From assembly GCF_011516645.4 (NCBI RefSeq), contig NZ_CP088285.1:1-64000 (forward strand): a stretch of 64,000 bases of DNA, written 5' to 3'. Position numbers and translations under genes: made by a program. The first letter of the stretch is position 1. The number at the start of each line of letters is the position of its first letter. Shown here one piece after another: positions 1 through 9,132 of this stretch. The stretch is from Bradyrhizobium septentrionale. GTDB taxonomy: Bacteria; Pseudomonadota; Alphaproteobacteria; Rhizobiales; Xanthobacteraceae. Below the pieces are notes generated by a model. That model did no database searches. It worked only from the letters and a program-made list of their open reading frames with translations, and had not been told where the DNA came from.

Positions 1-441
1 GGCCCGGTCGAACATTTGGCGAAGCTGCGTCGCGCTCATGCTTCGGCTCCGTAGGCAGTGCCGAGCGTCCGCGCCAAGCGCGATCACCGCCTTCCGATGC
101 GGCTGGTCGAGCCGCATCATCGCCTCGTTGATCTCGAGGCCTTCCTTCGTCGCCATGAAGCTGGCGAGCTTCGTCACCGTCGGCGGTCGCTTGCCGTCAA
201 CCACATCGCCCATGAAATATGCGATGTCGGTTTCGAGGATGTTGGCGATCTGCTGCAGCCGTCCGGCGCCGATGCGGTTGACGCCCTTCTCGTATTTCTG
301 GACCTGCTGAAAACTGACGCCCAGCTTATCGGCCAGCTCGGATTGGCTGATATGCAATTCCAGTCTGCGTTGCCGCAGCCGGTTGCCGATGATCTTGTCG
401 ATCCCGGTGACCGTGCGCGGGTGGGTTTTGCGTGCTGGCAT
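1..441 (-). CDS. XRE-family HTH transcriptional regulator (3' end outside window)
   Basis: The frame is open from an ATG at 441 to the window edge, giving 147 codons without a stop. Residues about 21-69 form a Cro/C1-type helix-turn-helix (RLRQRRLELHISQSELADKL, then a recognition helix with SFQQVQKYEKG). The C-terminal part is the charged tail seen in many rhizobial XRE regulators. The start codon directly follows the stop of the upstream gene (TAG then ATG), so the two are probably co-translated. It is the last visible gene of the regulator cluster downstream of the tail-fibre terminator. A repressor or late regulator of the prophage is likely but not shown. Confidence 0.8.
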   Translation of the reverse strand, partial: MPARKTHPRTVTGIDKIIGNRLRQRRLELHISQSELADKLGVSFQQVQKYEKGVNRIGAGRLQQIANILETDIAYFMGDVVDGKRPPTVTKLASFMATKEGLEINEAMMRLDQPHRKAVIALGADARHCLRSRSMSATQLRQMFDRA

Positions 442-807
442 CTACTTTCTCCTTGAGTGACCGTTGGTACGCTTCTTCGGTTTGGATTGCGCTTTGCGCT
501 CTTGCCGCGCCAGCCAATCGGCGGCCACCTTGCGCTCGGACTCGACGTCGATCTCCTTTTTCTTGACGAACTCTTCCTCGTAACCGAGCGAGGTGATCAC
601 GGCAGCGATGGTCGCATGCTGCGGCGATCTCGTCGTGCCGTTGAACCAATTGTCGAGCGTCGAAGTCGAGACGCCCGAGATTTCGTGAACGATCTTCAGC
701 TTCTTGATCAAACCCTCGTCCTGTATCAGCGTGCGCATCTTGTCGATGACCGGATTTTTGTCGATGTAGGAGTACGTCCGGTAAGTTCGCAAAAACCCCC
801 TAGCCAT
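442..807 (-). CDS. Small putative DNA-binding protein of the prophage regulator cluster
   Basis: This 121-aa basic protein has a central segment (about residues 33-75: LIKKLKIVHEISGVSTSTL, then DNWFNGTTRSPQ) that looks like a short helix-turn-helix with the wing residues DNWFNG common in phage-borne regulators. The C-terminus is very lysine/arginine rich. The start overlaps the end of the upstream gene by 8 bp and its stop abuts the next start, so it sits in a three-gene operon. No specific function can be assigned; DNA binding is inferred. Confidence 0.65.
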   Translation of the reverse strand: MARGFLRTYRTYSYIDKNPVIDKMRTLIQDEGLIKKLKIVHEISGVSTSTLDNWFNGTTRSPQHATIAAVITSLGYEEEFVKKKEIDVESERKVAADWLARQERKAQSKPKKRTNGHSRRK

Positions 808-1453
808 TGTGCGCTGCTCCCATCATCTCGATCTTATGTCCTTTCGCCGTCAGCTCGTAGCCGCTGCCGTTCTTCTTGATCAGACCGCCGCGCTTGGCGC
901 GGTCCAGCACACCTGCAACACTCTTCGGCGACATGCCCTTCGCCGCCATGTGCTTGCGCAGATCGGCAGGCGACACCGGGCCTGCTTCAAGCGCAGCACG
1001 CAGCAAGATGTTGCCTGAGCCGGGAGAGGCGCGGCCCACAGGCCCATGCTTCACATCAGGAGCTGGCAGCGCAGGCACTGCGCCGCCGAGCTGAGCCCGC
1101 GCCTGGGCGGTGAGTTGGTGCACGCCCTTATTCGCACCAGCTTCAGCAAGGCCTTTCTTGCGCAGCTGATGCACAGCCCCGTAAGCGCGCGTCTTGTTTC
1201 CGCCGAGTGCGGCGCTGATCTCGCTGATGTGCGTCGGCCCCAACAACAACAGCTTGACGGTGAGCTCCTCAGCGCTCTCGCCGTTGCGAGCCTTCGCAGC
1301 TGCTTCCTCTAGCTGCTTCCGTCCAGCTCCTTGACCGCCGTGGCCGAGGTCGAGATGCAGGTCTACTATTCCGGGCATGTCATTTAGTTTGCGCAGCACG
1401 GGGCCGAGCGCGATCTCTTCTACTTCGAGTCTGATAGGAAACGTTTTAGGCAT
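800..1453 (-). CDS. Winged-helix-like regulator, 217 aa
   Basis: The protein carries two winged-helix-like segments. One is near residues 65-115 (ISEISAALGGNKTRAYGAVH, then QLRKKGL). The second is near 150-210 (SPADLRKHMAAKGMSPKSV, then VLDRAKRGGLIKKNG and YELTAKG). I chose the ATG at 1453 because AAGGTG lies 9 nt upstream; a GTG at 1465 is the alternative and would lie inside that ribosome-binding site. It is first in a three-gene unit reading toward the window edge. DNA binding is inferred from the folds; the target is unknown. Confidence 0.65.
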   Translation of the reverse strand: MPKTFPIRLEVEEIALGPVLRKLNDMPGIVDLHLDLGHGGQGAGRKQLEEAAAKARNGESAEELTVKLLLLGPTHISEISAALGGNKTRAYGAVHQLRKKGLAEAGANKGVHQLTAQARAQLGGAVPALPAPDVKHGPVGRASPGSGNILLRAALEAGPVSPADLRKHMAAKGMSPKSVAGVLDRAKRGGLIKKNGSGYELTAKGHKIEMMGAAHNG

Positions 1454-1718
1454 CGCTTTGATCACCTTTGCGTTGATCAGGTTTCAGGTCGGCGATGTGA
1501 GATTGGGGCAGAAGGGTAGAGGCAGCTTGAGATGCCGCACGAGTTTTTCCTCGCCTTTGTCGCACACACGTTTTGCCCAAGGGCGTCTCGTGCTGCCCCA
1601 GCGAGAACGAGACCGACCCCAAGGAGCTGTTAAAATAAGTGACACCGTGGCGGTTGTATAGCGGAGCAAAATATCTTCGGTCGTGGGCGAGTACACACTG
1701 CCACCAATGCGTGATTTC

Positions 1719-1745
1719 AAAAAACGAGCCCCGCCGAAGCGGGGC
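1719..1745 (-). terminator. Rho-independent terminator after the tail-fibre gene
   Basis: On the minus strand the sequence GCCCCGC, loop TTCG, GCGGGGC forms a 7-bp stem with a tetraloop, followed by TCG and six T. It lies about 55 bp past the stop of the last tail gene (1801) and closes the late operon. The rest of the 1454-1800 interval shows no convincing gene. Confidence 0.85.
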
Positions 1746-1800
1746 CAAGGTTAGGGAGAATATGCGGTTTGTGACAGGCGTCATCCCGGTGCCGCAGCTC

Positions 1801-3699
1801 TCATGAGCTTGCTGCTTTCAGCGCGTCGATCTCCGCGCGCAGCTCATCGTTCTGCGTCGATAGCCGCTGCACCGCCGACCACAGTGTCGTCAGCATGTAG
1901 CGGTCGTTGATCGCCTTGATCGACATCTCCTCTTCGCCGAGCGCTTCGGCTTCCTTGCTGTCCAGCTCCGGGATGTCGATGTGCTTGAGCGCCGCGCGCA
2001 TCACACGGTCCACAGCCGGGATGCCAATGTCGCGAACGGCAATCGGCACGAGCAGTTCGACATCCTGTGCAGTCCAGCCGTACAGCGTTTCGTTGGCGAC
2101 ATCACCGCGCCCGAAAAACATCTCGCGCGCCGCTGGGTTCGCTGGCGTGAATTCGTTCACCGGCAGCGCATTGACGATGGCGAGCGCGGCAGCGGGATCA
2201 GTCTGTCTGGTGACGCTCTTGACGCGGGCATCCGATGTTTGCCAAGCGCCTGCAGCAAGGAAAGCGCCCGTGTTGCCGTAGAACGAATAGGTGGTGCCGG
2301 ACAGGTTCTCGCCGCTCATGCCGTAGAGGCTGGTGCCGTTCGCCCATCCGACGACCCCGGCGAAGCCCGGCCCATTGGCTCGACAGTCGGCGGCATAGCT
2401 TGCCGTTGCGCCGAAGACGGTCAACGCGGTTAGATTGGTGGCAATCGGTTGGTTGATCGACAGCCCACCGGAACTCGCAAAAACCGCCCTGACGTTGCCA
2501 GAGAAGCAGATGTTGATCGGTATCGTGCCAGCGCTCAGATTGATGTTGTAGCCGGTCGCATCGACGCCAAGCGTTCCGTAGGTCACGCCGCCAGTGCGGT
2601 AGAGCGTGATGGCACCGAAACCATTATCGCCGGTCATGGCAATCGACTTCGGCTGCCACTGCCCCTGCTGCGTCAGCGTCGCTGTTACATTCAGCGTCGA
2701 CTGACCGCCAGCGGCGACCGAAGCGGCTGACGCATAGAAATTCAGATTGCCTGTCGGTGGATCATCAATGATCGCGACACCATAACCAGCGCTCTGCGCT
2801 AACCATTGCGAGCCATCGGCGCTCACGAAGACATTGAACCCCAAGCTGGCATCAATCGACATTGAATAGCTGCCGACAGACGCGGGGTAGGCCGGTGCAG
2901 GTCGCACTGAGCCGACGCGCAGCGCGCCGGTCATTCGGTCGCCCGCCTTGATGACACGCGAGGTGTCGGATGGGTGAACGTGATCCTCACGTGAGAAGTT
3001 ACCCGAGACGCCGACAGCGCCGACGCTGTCCATGATCGGCGTAGCGGTGCCTGGACTGCCTGCACCGGGCACGCCTTGAACGCCCTGCGGGCCTTGCGGA
3101 CCAACCAGCGACGTGCCTGACGGCCACGCGCCGCCAGCCTTCGGCCCATAGATGAAGTTGGTTGCGGTGTTGATGTAGAAGTTGCCGTTGACGCCGATCC
3201 CGGCAGTCGGCGCAACGGTGCCGTACAGCACGGTGTTGCCATCCGCGCCGGGATTGCCCTGCGGCCCTTGCACGCCCTGCGCGCCTTGCGGGCCGGTATT
3301 GCCGATCACGCCTTGCGGGCCGGTATTGCCCTGCACGCCCTGCGGCCCCGGCGGCCCCGGCACCGTCGAGGCTGCGCCGGTCGGGCCGACAGGGCCTTCC
3401 GGGCCGACAGGGCCTTGGATGCCTTGCGCGCCCTGCGGCCCCTGCGGGCCTGTCAGCAGCACAGGCGGCGGCCAGATGCCGCCTTCCTTCGGCCCGTAGA
3501 ATTGATGGGTCTCCTCTTTGTAGTAGAAGTCGCCATCGACGCCGAGCGAGCTGGTGGGATCGCTGGTGCCGCTCAGCACCGAATTGCCGCGCGCTCCAGG
3601 CGGGCCCTGATCGGGTGAGATGATGATCGCAACATCGTCCTGAATGATCTCGACCTCGCCGGTCACATCCAGCGTCTGCGTGATCGAAAAGTCGTTCAT
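1801..3699 (-). CDS. Tail fibre/spike with collagen-like repeats and C-terminal S74 chaperone domain
   Basis: This 632-aa protein is built in blocks. An N-terminal attachment segment (1-35) leads into two stretches of Gly-X-Y collagen repeats (about 80-150 and 195-220, GPQGPQG and GPVGPEG types) separated by a repeated motif YGPKxGGxWP. A beta-rich body follows. The C-terminal segment from about residue 487 starts SDARVKS, includes a GWTAQDVE motif, and ends in a coiled coil. It matches the intramolecular chaperone of endosialidase (peptidase S74 family), which trimerises the fibre and is then self-cleaved. It is the last gene of the tail operon and probably sets host specificity. Its start overlaps the previous stop (ATGA). 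Confidence 0.88.
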   Translation of the reverse strand: MNDFSITQTLDVTGEVEIIQDDVAIIISPDQGPPGARGNSVLSGTSDPTSSLGVDGDFYYKEETHQFYGPKEGGIWPPPVLLTGPQGPQGAQGIQGPVGPEGPVGPTGAASTVPGPPGPQGVQGNTGPQGVIGNTGPQGAQGVQGPQGNPGADGNTVLYGTVAPTAGIGVNGNFYINTATNFIYGPKAGGAWPSGTSLVGPQGPQGVQGVPGAGSPGTATPIMDSVGAVGVSGNFSREDHVHPSDTSRVIKAGDRMTGALRVGSVRPAPAYPASVGSYSMSIDASLGFNVFVSADGSQWLAQSAGYGVAIIDDPPTGNLNFYASAASVAAGGQSTLNVTATLTQQGQWQPKSIAMTGDNGFGAITLYRTGGVTYGTLGVDATGYNINLSAGTIPINICFSGNVRAVFASSGGLSINQPIATNLTALTVFGATASYAADCRANGPGFAGVVGWANGTSLYGMSGENLSGTTYSFYGNTGAFLAAGAWQTSDARVKSVTRQTDPAAALAIVNALPVNEFTPANPAAREMFFGRGDVANETLYGWTAQDVELLVPIAVRDIGIPAVDRVMRAALKHIDIPELDSKEAEALGEEEMSIKAINDRYMLTTLWSAVQRLSTQNDELRAEIDALKAASS

Positions 3700-4040
3700 C
3701 GCGATGGTCCGGGGTTGACGGTGAGCACGCCAGACCAGAGCTGCTGCTTGACGCCGTTCAGCGTCATCACCAGCGACTGGTCATAGGGGCCGATGGTCAT
3801 CTCCAGCAGCCGCTCGCGCGTGATCAGCACGGTGAAGCTGCCGCCCGGTCCATCGGCGATGTCGATCTCTCCGGTGTCGGTCGAGAGCGTTAGGAAGGCG
3901 GTCGCATCCTGCGCATGCCTGCGCGCCTTCATCACGAACGCTGCGCCGGTCAGGTCGATGGGATCACCGCTGAGCGTGCGATAGAGGAAGCTGCGGAAGA
4001 AGTCCGCATCGTTCGCAACGGTGATGTTGACCGTGGCCAT
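3696..4040 (-). CDS. Small tail/baseplate-associated protein, 114 aa
   Basis: The 114-aa protein has a beta-strand pattern ([14 protein letters not shown], then [12 protein letters not shown]) like short baseplate-upper or fibre-connector proteins of phage tails. It overlaps the tail-fibre gene by 4 bp and follows a DUF4376-like gene with a 3-bp gap, so it is translated as part of the fibre module. An adaptor or assembly role for the fibre is an inference from position. Confidence 0.65.
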   Translation of the reverse strand: MATVNITVANDADFFRSFLYRTLSGDPIDLTGAAFVMKARRHAQDATAFLTLSTDTGEIDIADGPGGSFTVLITRERLLEMTIGPYDQSLVMTLNGVKQQLWSGVLTVNPGPSR

Positions 4041-4043
4041 CGC

Positions 4044-4628
4044 TCAGAATCCCTGATAGGCCGCGTCGATTGCCGCCAGCGTTGTGATGCTGCCGCCCGA
4101 GATGCCCGCGCTGGTCTGCTCAAAGGCCATGTAACACTGGTTGGTGTGCTCGGCGACCTTGGCCGACATCTGGATCATGGTCGGGGCATCGACATCGTAG
4201 AACAGCCCATCCGAGCCGAACCACTTCGTGGTGTAGGTGCTGTCGGCCAGAGCCAAGGCACGACCATCGGAGATCCGGCCGCGCGAGCGATCATCGGTCT
4301 TGACCGGGATGCCCGCCGCCGTCATGCCGCCGTTGACCTTGTTGAGGCGCGCGGTGCCGTTGTAGTTCTGCAGTTGCGCCTTGCTGTACTGGCCTGCCGC
4401 AGGCTGCGAGAAGTTCGCGCCGTCCCATAGATACAGCGGCAGGAAGTCGCTGACATAGTGGTAGATGTCGGCTTCATCCGGCACCGAAGGCGCGTCAGCC
4501 ATGCCGTTGCTCGTGAGCCACGCCGCATAATCGCTGTCGCTGGTCGGCACATAGATGTTGCGCGCCGACGAAAGCACGTTGGCTGCATCGCCCGCGACGT
4601 GCCAATACCAATCTTTCGGGTTGAACAT
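4044..4628 (-). CDS. Tail-fibre-associated protein with DUF4376-like C-terminus
   Basis: Of 194 residues, the C-terminal half (SDGRALALADSTYTTKWFGS, then a helix MIQMSAKVAEHTNQCYMAF and a final ITTLAAIDAAYQGF) resembles the DUF4376 domain found in fibre and fibre-assembly proteins of Mu- and P2-like phages. The N-terminal part is specific to this element. It lies between two fibre genes. A role in fibre attachment or folding is likely; the assignment rests on pattern and context. Confidence 0.65.
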   Translation of the reverse strand: MFNPKDWYWHVAGDAANVLSSARNIYVPTSDSDYAAWLTSNGMADAPSVPDEADIYHYVSDFLPLYLWDGANFSQPAAGQYSKAQLQNYNGTARLNKVNGGMTAAGIPVKTDDRSRGRISDGRALALADSTYTTKWFGSDGLFYDVDAPTMIQMSAKVAEHTNQCYMAFEQTSAGISGGSITTLAAIDAAYQGF

Positions 4629-4640
4629 CGAAGCGCTCCC

Positions 4641-5936
4641 TTAATTGTACTGGCCGCCGCTTGTGAGGACGCCCGGTTGGTTGCCGGGGAAGTAGCTCGC
4701 GCCAGACCCCTGCGTGTTGATGACGCCGTTGAGGGCGGCGAAATACTTCTGGCCGGTGACGAAGCCTGCGCCGGGGAAGGTCGGTGCGCCTGGCACCGGC
4801 ACCGCAATCGATCCGTTCGAACTGGCGACGGCAATCGCCGCCGTGACGTTCATTGAACCGGCGAAGTTGAACACTGAACCCTGCTGCAGGCCGATGAAGC
4901 CACTGAAGAAGGCCGCGAAGAGTTCCTGACAGGAGCTGCCCGTGTTGAAGGTGTGGCTGCCGGGATAGAGATAGCCGCCATACGCTTCGAAAATATAACC
5001 GGCAGTCGCGCCCTGCGATGCCGTGTTGATCGTGGCGATCGAGCCGCCGCTTGATGCGGCGAAATTGCACGGCGGGCCTTGGCCGGTGCCGGTCTGGGTG
5101 CAGAGATCGCGCACCACCATGTTGTTGGCGCTGGTGCAGAGGAAGGTGTGCTGGTTGTTGGCTCCCATCACGAAGGTCTGGGTTGGACCGGCACCCTTGA
5201 CGATGATCGACGGGCCAATCACGTTCGGCGTCACGCACGGCTCATTGAAGGTGCCAGCCGACAGATTGATGGTCATCGTGTAGACCGAAGGCCCGTACTT
5301 GAACGTCTCCTGCATCGCGCGAACGATGGTCCTGAACGGGCCGTGCGGCGCGGCGACAACCGCCTGCGAGCCATCGTACAGCGCGTCGTCGCCGGTCACT
5401 GGGTTGACGTAAAGATTGGTGTTGGCGGCGAGGATCGGCACGAAGGCCGCAGGCGCGAACGATGCGCCGTACAGCTCGAAATTTCCGTGCGGTCCATTGT
5501 AGACAAGCAGCGCCCAGTAGCCACCCGGAAGATCACCGGCCTGCAGCGCAGGGCCGCCGCGCCGCACGATGTTCTTGCCGCTCAACCCGTTGATCGAAAG
5601 CACCGCAGGGCCGGTGTTGGTGATCGCGACCCGCACCCAGACGAACATGCCGTCGATGTACGCGGTCAGCGCCGGGGTCAGGGCAATCGAAAGAATGTTC
5701 ACCGCGCCGCTGTCGATGCCTCTGATCACGCCAGCGGATTGCACCGACTTCGATGTCTGGTGCAGGTCCGCATTGTCAGGCACCAGCCCCGCATCGGTGA
5801 AGAAGTTGACCAGCTCGCGCTGCGGATACTCAATCGAAGCCGCTGGCGGGATCGAGCCCATCTGCCCGGTGGAGGGATCGCCGTTGATGTACGGGCCGTT
5901 CGGATCGCTCACGCCATATGGTGCGTTGTACTTCAT
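4641..5936 (-). CDS. Tail fibre protein with beta-helix-like body, 431 aa
   Basis: The N-terminus (about 1-110) resembles the conserved head of phage fibres (a PPAASIEYPQRELVNFFTDA helix). The middle, from about 165, reads as a right-handed beta-helix of short hydrophobic strands and Ser/Gly/Asn turns (PFRTIVRAMQETFKYG onward), as in pectate-lyase-like tail spikes. No catalytic residues can be identified with confidence. It lies directly downstream of the YmfQ/gp48-like gene, where Mu-like phages keep their fibre genes. Confidence 0.75.
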   Translation of the reverse strand: MKYNAPYGVSDPNGPYINGDPSTGQMGSIPPAASIEYPQRELVNFFTDAGLVPDNADLHQTSKSVQSAGVIRGIDSGAVNILSIALTPALTAYIDGMFVWVRVAITNTGPAVLSINGLSGKNIVRRGGPALQAGDLPGGYWALLVYNGPHGNFELYGASFAPAAFVPILAANTNLYVNPVTGDDALYDGSQAVVAAPHGPFRTIVRAMQETFKYGPSVYTMTINLSAGTFNEPCVTPNVIGPSIIVKGAGPTQTFVMGANNQHTFLCTSANNMVVRDLCTQTGTGQGPPCNFAASSGGSIATINTASQGATAGYIFEAYGGYLYPGSHTFNTGSSCQELFAAFFSGFIGLQQGSVFNFAGSMNVTAAIAVASSNGSIAVPVPGAPTFPGAGFVTGQKYFAALNGVINTQGSGASYFPGNQPGVLTSGGQYN

Positions 5937-5951
5937 TTGCTTTCCCCGCCG

Positions 5952-6719
5952 CTATGGCGTCCCAGCCATCGGATCGCCCGGATCGCTGAGACCGGAATAG
6001 TCGAAGATGATCTGCGTGTGCGCTGGCTTCCAACGGTTGAGCAGGCACTCAAGGTCATCGGCCAACTTGATGCGCAGATGAGGATCGGCGCCGCACTGGC
6101 TCGATGCGCAGCGAAACCAGACGAGGCCCGCCTGATGCACATGCACCGTCCAATAGAAGCGGTTGGTGTCGGGGCCGAGCCCGTAGTATGACCATTCCGA
6201 CAGCTCGCCGAGCGCGACGTTCTCGCCGTCCGGATTTTTGATCGGCTGGCCCCACTCGTTGTACATCGGGTTGGAGCCGTCGCCGTGAACGCGATTGTCC
6301 CCGACGCGGTCGAGGCCGACCACGAAGGTCCGGTATTCGGTGATCGTGACCGAGTAGCCGATCTGCGCGGCGATGCCGATGAAGAACTCGCGCGACTGCG
6401 CGCCCTGCATCGTCATGCGCATGATCAGCGCCTGCTGTCGCTCCGCGATGCTTTGCGGGCTTTGATAGCAGGGATCGGGCAGGCCCCAGTTGCGCTCCCA
6501 GTCCGGCAGCAGCTCGATGGTCTGGCGCGGATCGCTCTCGCGCTCCAGCAGATCGGCGGCCCGGCCATCCACGAAGCCCCAGTAATCGCACAGGCCGGTG
6601 ATCCCGCGCACCGTAGTGCTGTCAGGCGCGTGCCTCGGCCATGCTTGGCCCTGCGGCAGTAGCGCGAGATAGGCCTCGGTGTAGTCGCTGCCGCTGCGCC
6701 GGATGTGACGGTCGCTCAT
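5952..6719 (-). CDS. Mu gp48 / YmfQ-like baseplate protein (DUF2313)
   Basis: The 255-aa protein opens with the family's hallmark (YLALLPQGQAWPRH), followed by LLPDWERNWGLPDP and IAERQQALIMRMT, all typical of the YmfQ/Mu gp48 wedge protein. I chose the ATG at 6719, which overlaps the stop of the baseplate J gene as ATGA; longer upstream readings are inside that gene. It completes the baseplate wedge next to gp47. Confidence 0.9.
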   Translation of the reverse strand: MSDRHIRRSGSDYTEAYLALLPQGQAWPRHAPDSTTVRGITGLCDYWGFVDGRAADLLERESDPRQTIELLPDWERNWGLPDPCYQSPQSIAERQQALIMRMTMQGAQSREFFIGIAAQIGYSVTITEYRTFVVGLDRVGDNRVHGDGSNPMYNEWGQPIKNPDGENVALGELSEWSYYGLGPDTNRFYWTVHVHQAGLVWFRCASSQCGADPHLRIKLADDLECLLNRWKPAHTQIIFDYSGLSDPGDPMAGTP

Positions 6720-7831
6720 CAGACGTAACTGATGGTGCCGAGCACCGCCATGCTGCCGACCGATGCCATCACGTAATCGCTGGTGGAGATCAGCCGGAAG
6801 GACTGCACATGCGGGGCGTTCATGATGGCGAAACTGACCCACGCCGCGAAGATGGTTTGTCCAGGCGCGGCCTGCAGGAACAGCATGTCGCGAATGCTGG
6901 CCTCGATCTCGGCCTTGGCTTCATCGGTGTCAGGCACCAGCTCGGCGACGTTGACATCGATGAACTGCTTGATCGGCGCGAGCACGTAGCAATCCTTGAC
7001 CGTGACCGGGCGCATCTTGTCGATGTAGTCGGCGGCCCGCTGGATGTCGTCGGGCTGCGGCCAGCCATCGTCATCGGGATAGAGATCGTCCATCAGGAAG
7101 CGCACGGTGATGGTGCCGACGCCTTGCTCTGGCGCGGCCCATGCGCGCGTCACGCCGGGGACCGCAAGCGCCCATTGCTCATAGTCGGCGATGCTGCCGC
7201 CCATCGGCGGGTTCTGGATGCGGTGCAGGATGCGGGATCGCAGCTGCGCATCGGTCTCGATGTCGGTGCCGCCGCTGACGTGGATGGTCGAGGCCGAGCC
7301 GACGCCATTGACGGGCGGCACGATGATCAGCGAGGAGCCATCGGGAATATTGCCGAGCGTGCCGGGATCGAGCGCGCGGATATTGGCGACGACAGGCGCG
7401 GCGACCGAGACGGTGATGTCCTCCATCGTCTCGAAAGTCACGCTCTGGTTCGGCGAGCCGGTATTGGCAGGCATGCCGAATCCGCTCTGCAGTTGCGTGA
7501 AGGCTGGCAGCACGGTGCCGTTGATGGTGCCGATGATGTTGGCGGTGCCGGTCGCCAGCGCGGGCATCTTGCGGCCCGTCGATCCATCGGAATTGACCAG
7601 CCAGATATCGCCGTGGCGGTCGAGCCACTCGGTCTCGGCGGTGTCAGGCAGCAGCTGCAGCGCGAGCCAGTCGATATACTGCAGGGTCAGATGGCAGAGC
7701 GCGCCCTGATTGTCCGACAGCACGCGCAGCACGCTGTTGCCAATATTGGCATCAGCTCCAGGCAGCGATGCATTCACGGCATCGCGCACCAGCGAGCGGA
7801 CTTCTCGCAGTGTTGGTGTTGACCAAGGCAT
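6719..7831 (-). CDS. Baseplate J-like wedge protein (Mu gp47 family)
   Basis: The 370-aa protein has the baseplate J signature: an N-terminal region ending LDRHGDIW, a central domain with SGGTDIETDAQLRSRILHRI and PPMGGSIADYEQWALAVPGV, and a C-terminal segment with APGQTIFAAWVSFAIM. It forms the wedge of the contractile-tail baseplate. Length and motif order fit Mu gp47/P2 gpJ. It is flanked by gp46- and gp48-like genes in the canonical order, with overlap or a 3-bp gap at each junction. Confidence 0.93.
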   Translation of the reverse strand: MPWSTPTLREVRSLVRDAVNASLPGADANIGNSVLRVLSDNQGALCHLTLQYIDWLALQLLPDTAETEWLDRHGDIWLVNSDGSTGRKMPALATGTANIIGTINGTVLPAFTQLQSGFGMPANTGSPNQSVTFETMEDITVSVAAPVVANIRALDPGTLGNIPDGSSLIIVPPVNGVGSASTIHVSGGTDIETDAQLRSRILHRIQNPPMGGSIADYEQWALAVPGVTRAWAAPEQGVGTITVRFLMDDLYPDDDGWPQPDDIQRAADYIDKMRPVTVKDCYVLAPIKQFIDVNVAELVPDTDEAKAEIEASIRDMLFLQAAPGQTIFAAWVSFAIMNAPHVQSFRLISTSDYVMASVGSMAVLGTISYV

Positions 7832-7834
7832 CCG

Positions 7835-8353
7835 CTACGGCCCCATCGCGTCCCAGAGCACCTCGTAACGCAGATCAATCGGCTGCGCGGGTCCTCGATA
7901 AACTCTCAGCAGTGCGTCGATGCGTTGCGTGTCCACGCGGTTCACCCAGACATCGAAGCTGGAGCAAACCTTGCGATCCACGAATGGCTGCATGGCGACG
8001 CGAATGTAGTTCTCGACCATCATCACGGTGGAGCCCTCGCGCGCCGATGCCGGGTTGATCTTGGCGCGGCGCAGCAGCCACAGCTTCGAGCCGATGGGCC
8101 AGCCGTTCCAGATCAGCTCGGCGTCGAGATCGCCCCACCAGCCGCAGCGATCGTTGCTGTCAGGATCGGGCAGCACATCATCAGGCGCGGCCAGCGCGTT
8201 GGTGCCGAGCGCAACGCAGACCGCTGTCGCCAACGCCTGCGAGTCGTCCAGCGTGCCATCGGGCAGCAGCAGCCAGTCCAGCGTGACGGAATATTTCGGA
8301 AAGATATTGTTCTGGACCAGCCGGATGTCGGGGACATTCGCGGCGCTGCTCAT
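7835..8353 (-). CDS. Mu gp46-like baseplate protein
   Basis: This 172-aa protein matches the phage GP46 family in size and pattern, with a DSNDRCGWWGD motif followed by GSKLWLLRRAKI and a C-terminal beta region. It is a wedge or gp25-like component of the baseplate. It sits between the gp45 spike gene and gp47, as in Mu, with a 3-bp gap to both neighbours. Confidence 0.88.
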   Translation of the reverse strand: MSSAANVPDIRLVQNNIFPKYSVTLDWLLLPDGTLDDSQALATAVCVALGTNALAAPDDVLPDPDSNDRCGWWGDLDAELIWNGWPIGSKLWLLRRAKINPASAREGSTVMMVENYIRVAMQPFVDRKVCSSFDVWVNRVDTQRIDALLRVYRGPAQPIDLRYEVLWDAMGP

Positions 8354-8356
8354 CGC

Positions 8357-9121
8357 TCACCCGACCTTGGCGTAGACGTTGACCGAGAGTCCTGCGTCGG
8401 TGCCGACGCGCCCGAAAGTGGCTTCGCCTTTCTTGGCCCCGAGGTAGACCTCGCCGCCGACGACATGCACATAGATTTTTCCGTCATCGAGCATCAGGTG
8501 CGCTTCCTTGCCCGCGAGGCGCGTGGCTCCAGCGGTGACATCGACAAAGCGGCTGGCCTTCTGGTTGTCCTTCTTGAGCGATTCCTGCCCGCGCTTTTGC
8601 TGGCCGCCCTGCGATCCGCCAGCGCTGCCATCGAGCGCCTGCACGCCCGCGCCACCGCTGCTCTGGCTGGAATTGCCTTCGCTGTCCTGATCGACCAGCG
8701 CCATGCGCACGGTCTTGTTCTGCGGCGCGCTCCAGAATCCACCATCCTGCGTCATGTGGAATTGCTGCTTGTCGCCGCGCCCGCGAAACATCGCGGTGTC
8801 GCCTTTGTCCAGCTTGTAGAGCCGATGCCGCCGATCATCCATCGGGCCCGATGCCGGGAAGGATCGGTTGCCGCCCATGAATCCGATGAAGGTCTCGGCG
8901 CTCGCGGTGATCTTGCCGTCCTGCCCCTTCTCGGCATCAAACACCACGCTGGTGAAACCATAATTCTGCGCGGCCTCGATCTCGGAGCGGGTCTCGTTGG
9001 CCATAAAGTTGCCGCCCATCTCCTGCATCAGCTTGGTGTCGTCCACCTTATCGACGACGCTGCGCGCCCCGCCTGCGGTATAGGCGCGGATCGAAGTATT
9101 AAGCGGCGTGGCCCGGTGCAT
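8357..9121 (-). CDS. Mu gp45-like central spike / baseplate assembly protein
   Basis: This 254-aa protein has an OB-fold-like beta region followed by a beta-prism stretch (LMLDDGKIYVHVVGGEVYL) typical of membrane-piercing spike proteins of Mu and P2 contractile tails. A 55-residue Ser/Gly/Gln-rich insertion (about 140-190) interrupts the body. The spike forms the tip of the tail tube. Gene order (hub, spike, gp46, gp47) supports the call. Confidence 0.85.
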   Translation of the reverse strand: MHRATPLNTSIRAYTAGGARSVVDKVDDTKLMQEMGGNFMANETRSEIEAAQNYGFTSVVFDAEKGQDGKITASAETFIGFMGGNRSFPASGPMDDRRHRLYKLDKGDTAMFRGRGDKQQFHMTQDGGFWSAPQNKTVRMALVDQDSEGNSSQSSGGAGVQALDGSAGGSQGGQQKRGQESLKKDNQKASRFVDVTAGATRLAGKEAHLMLDDGKIYVHVVGGEVYLGAKKGEATFGRVGTDAGLSVNVYAKVG

Positions 9122-9132
9122 AGTCTGCTCCT

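Noticed and set aside
5079..7822. Long plus-strand frames across the tail genes
   Set aside because: They are antisense to clear Mu-type baseplate genes and have shadow composition (Arg/His/Gly rich).
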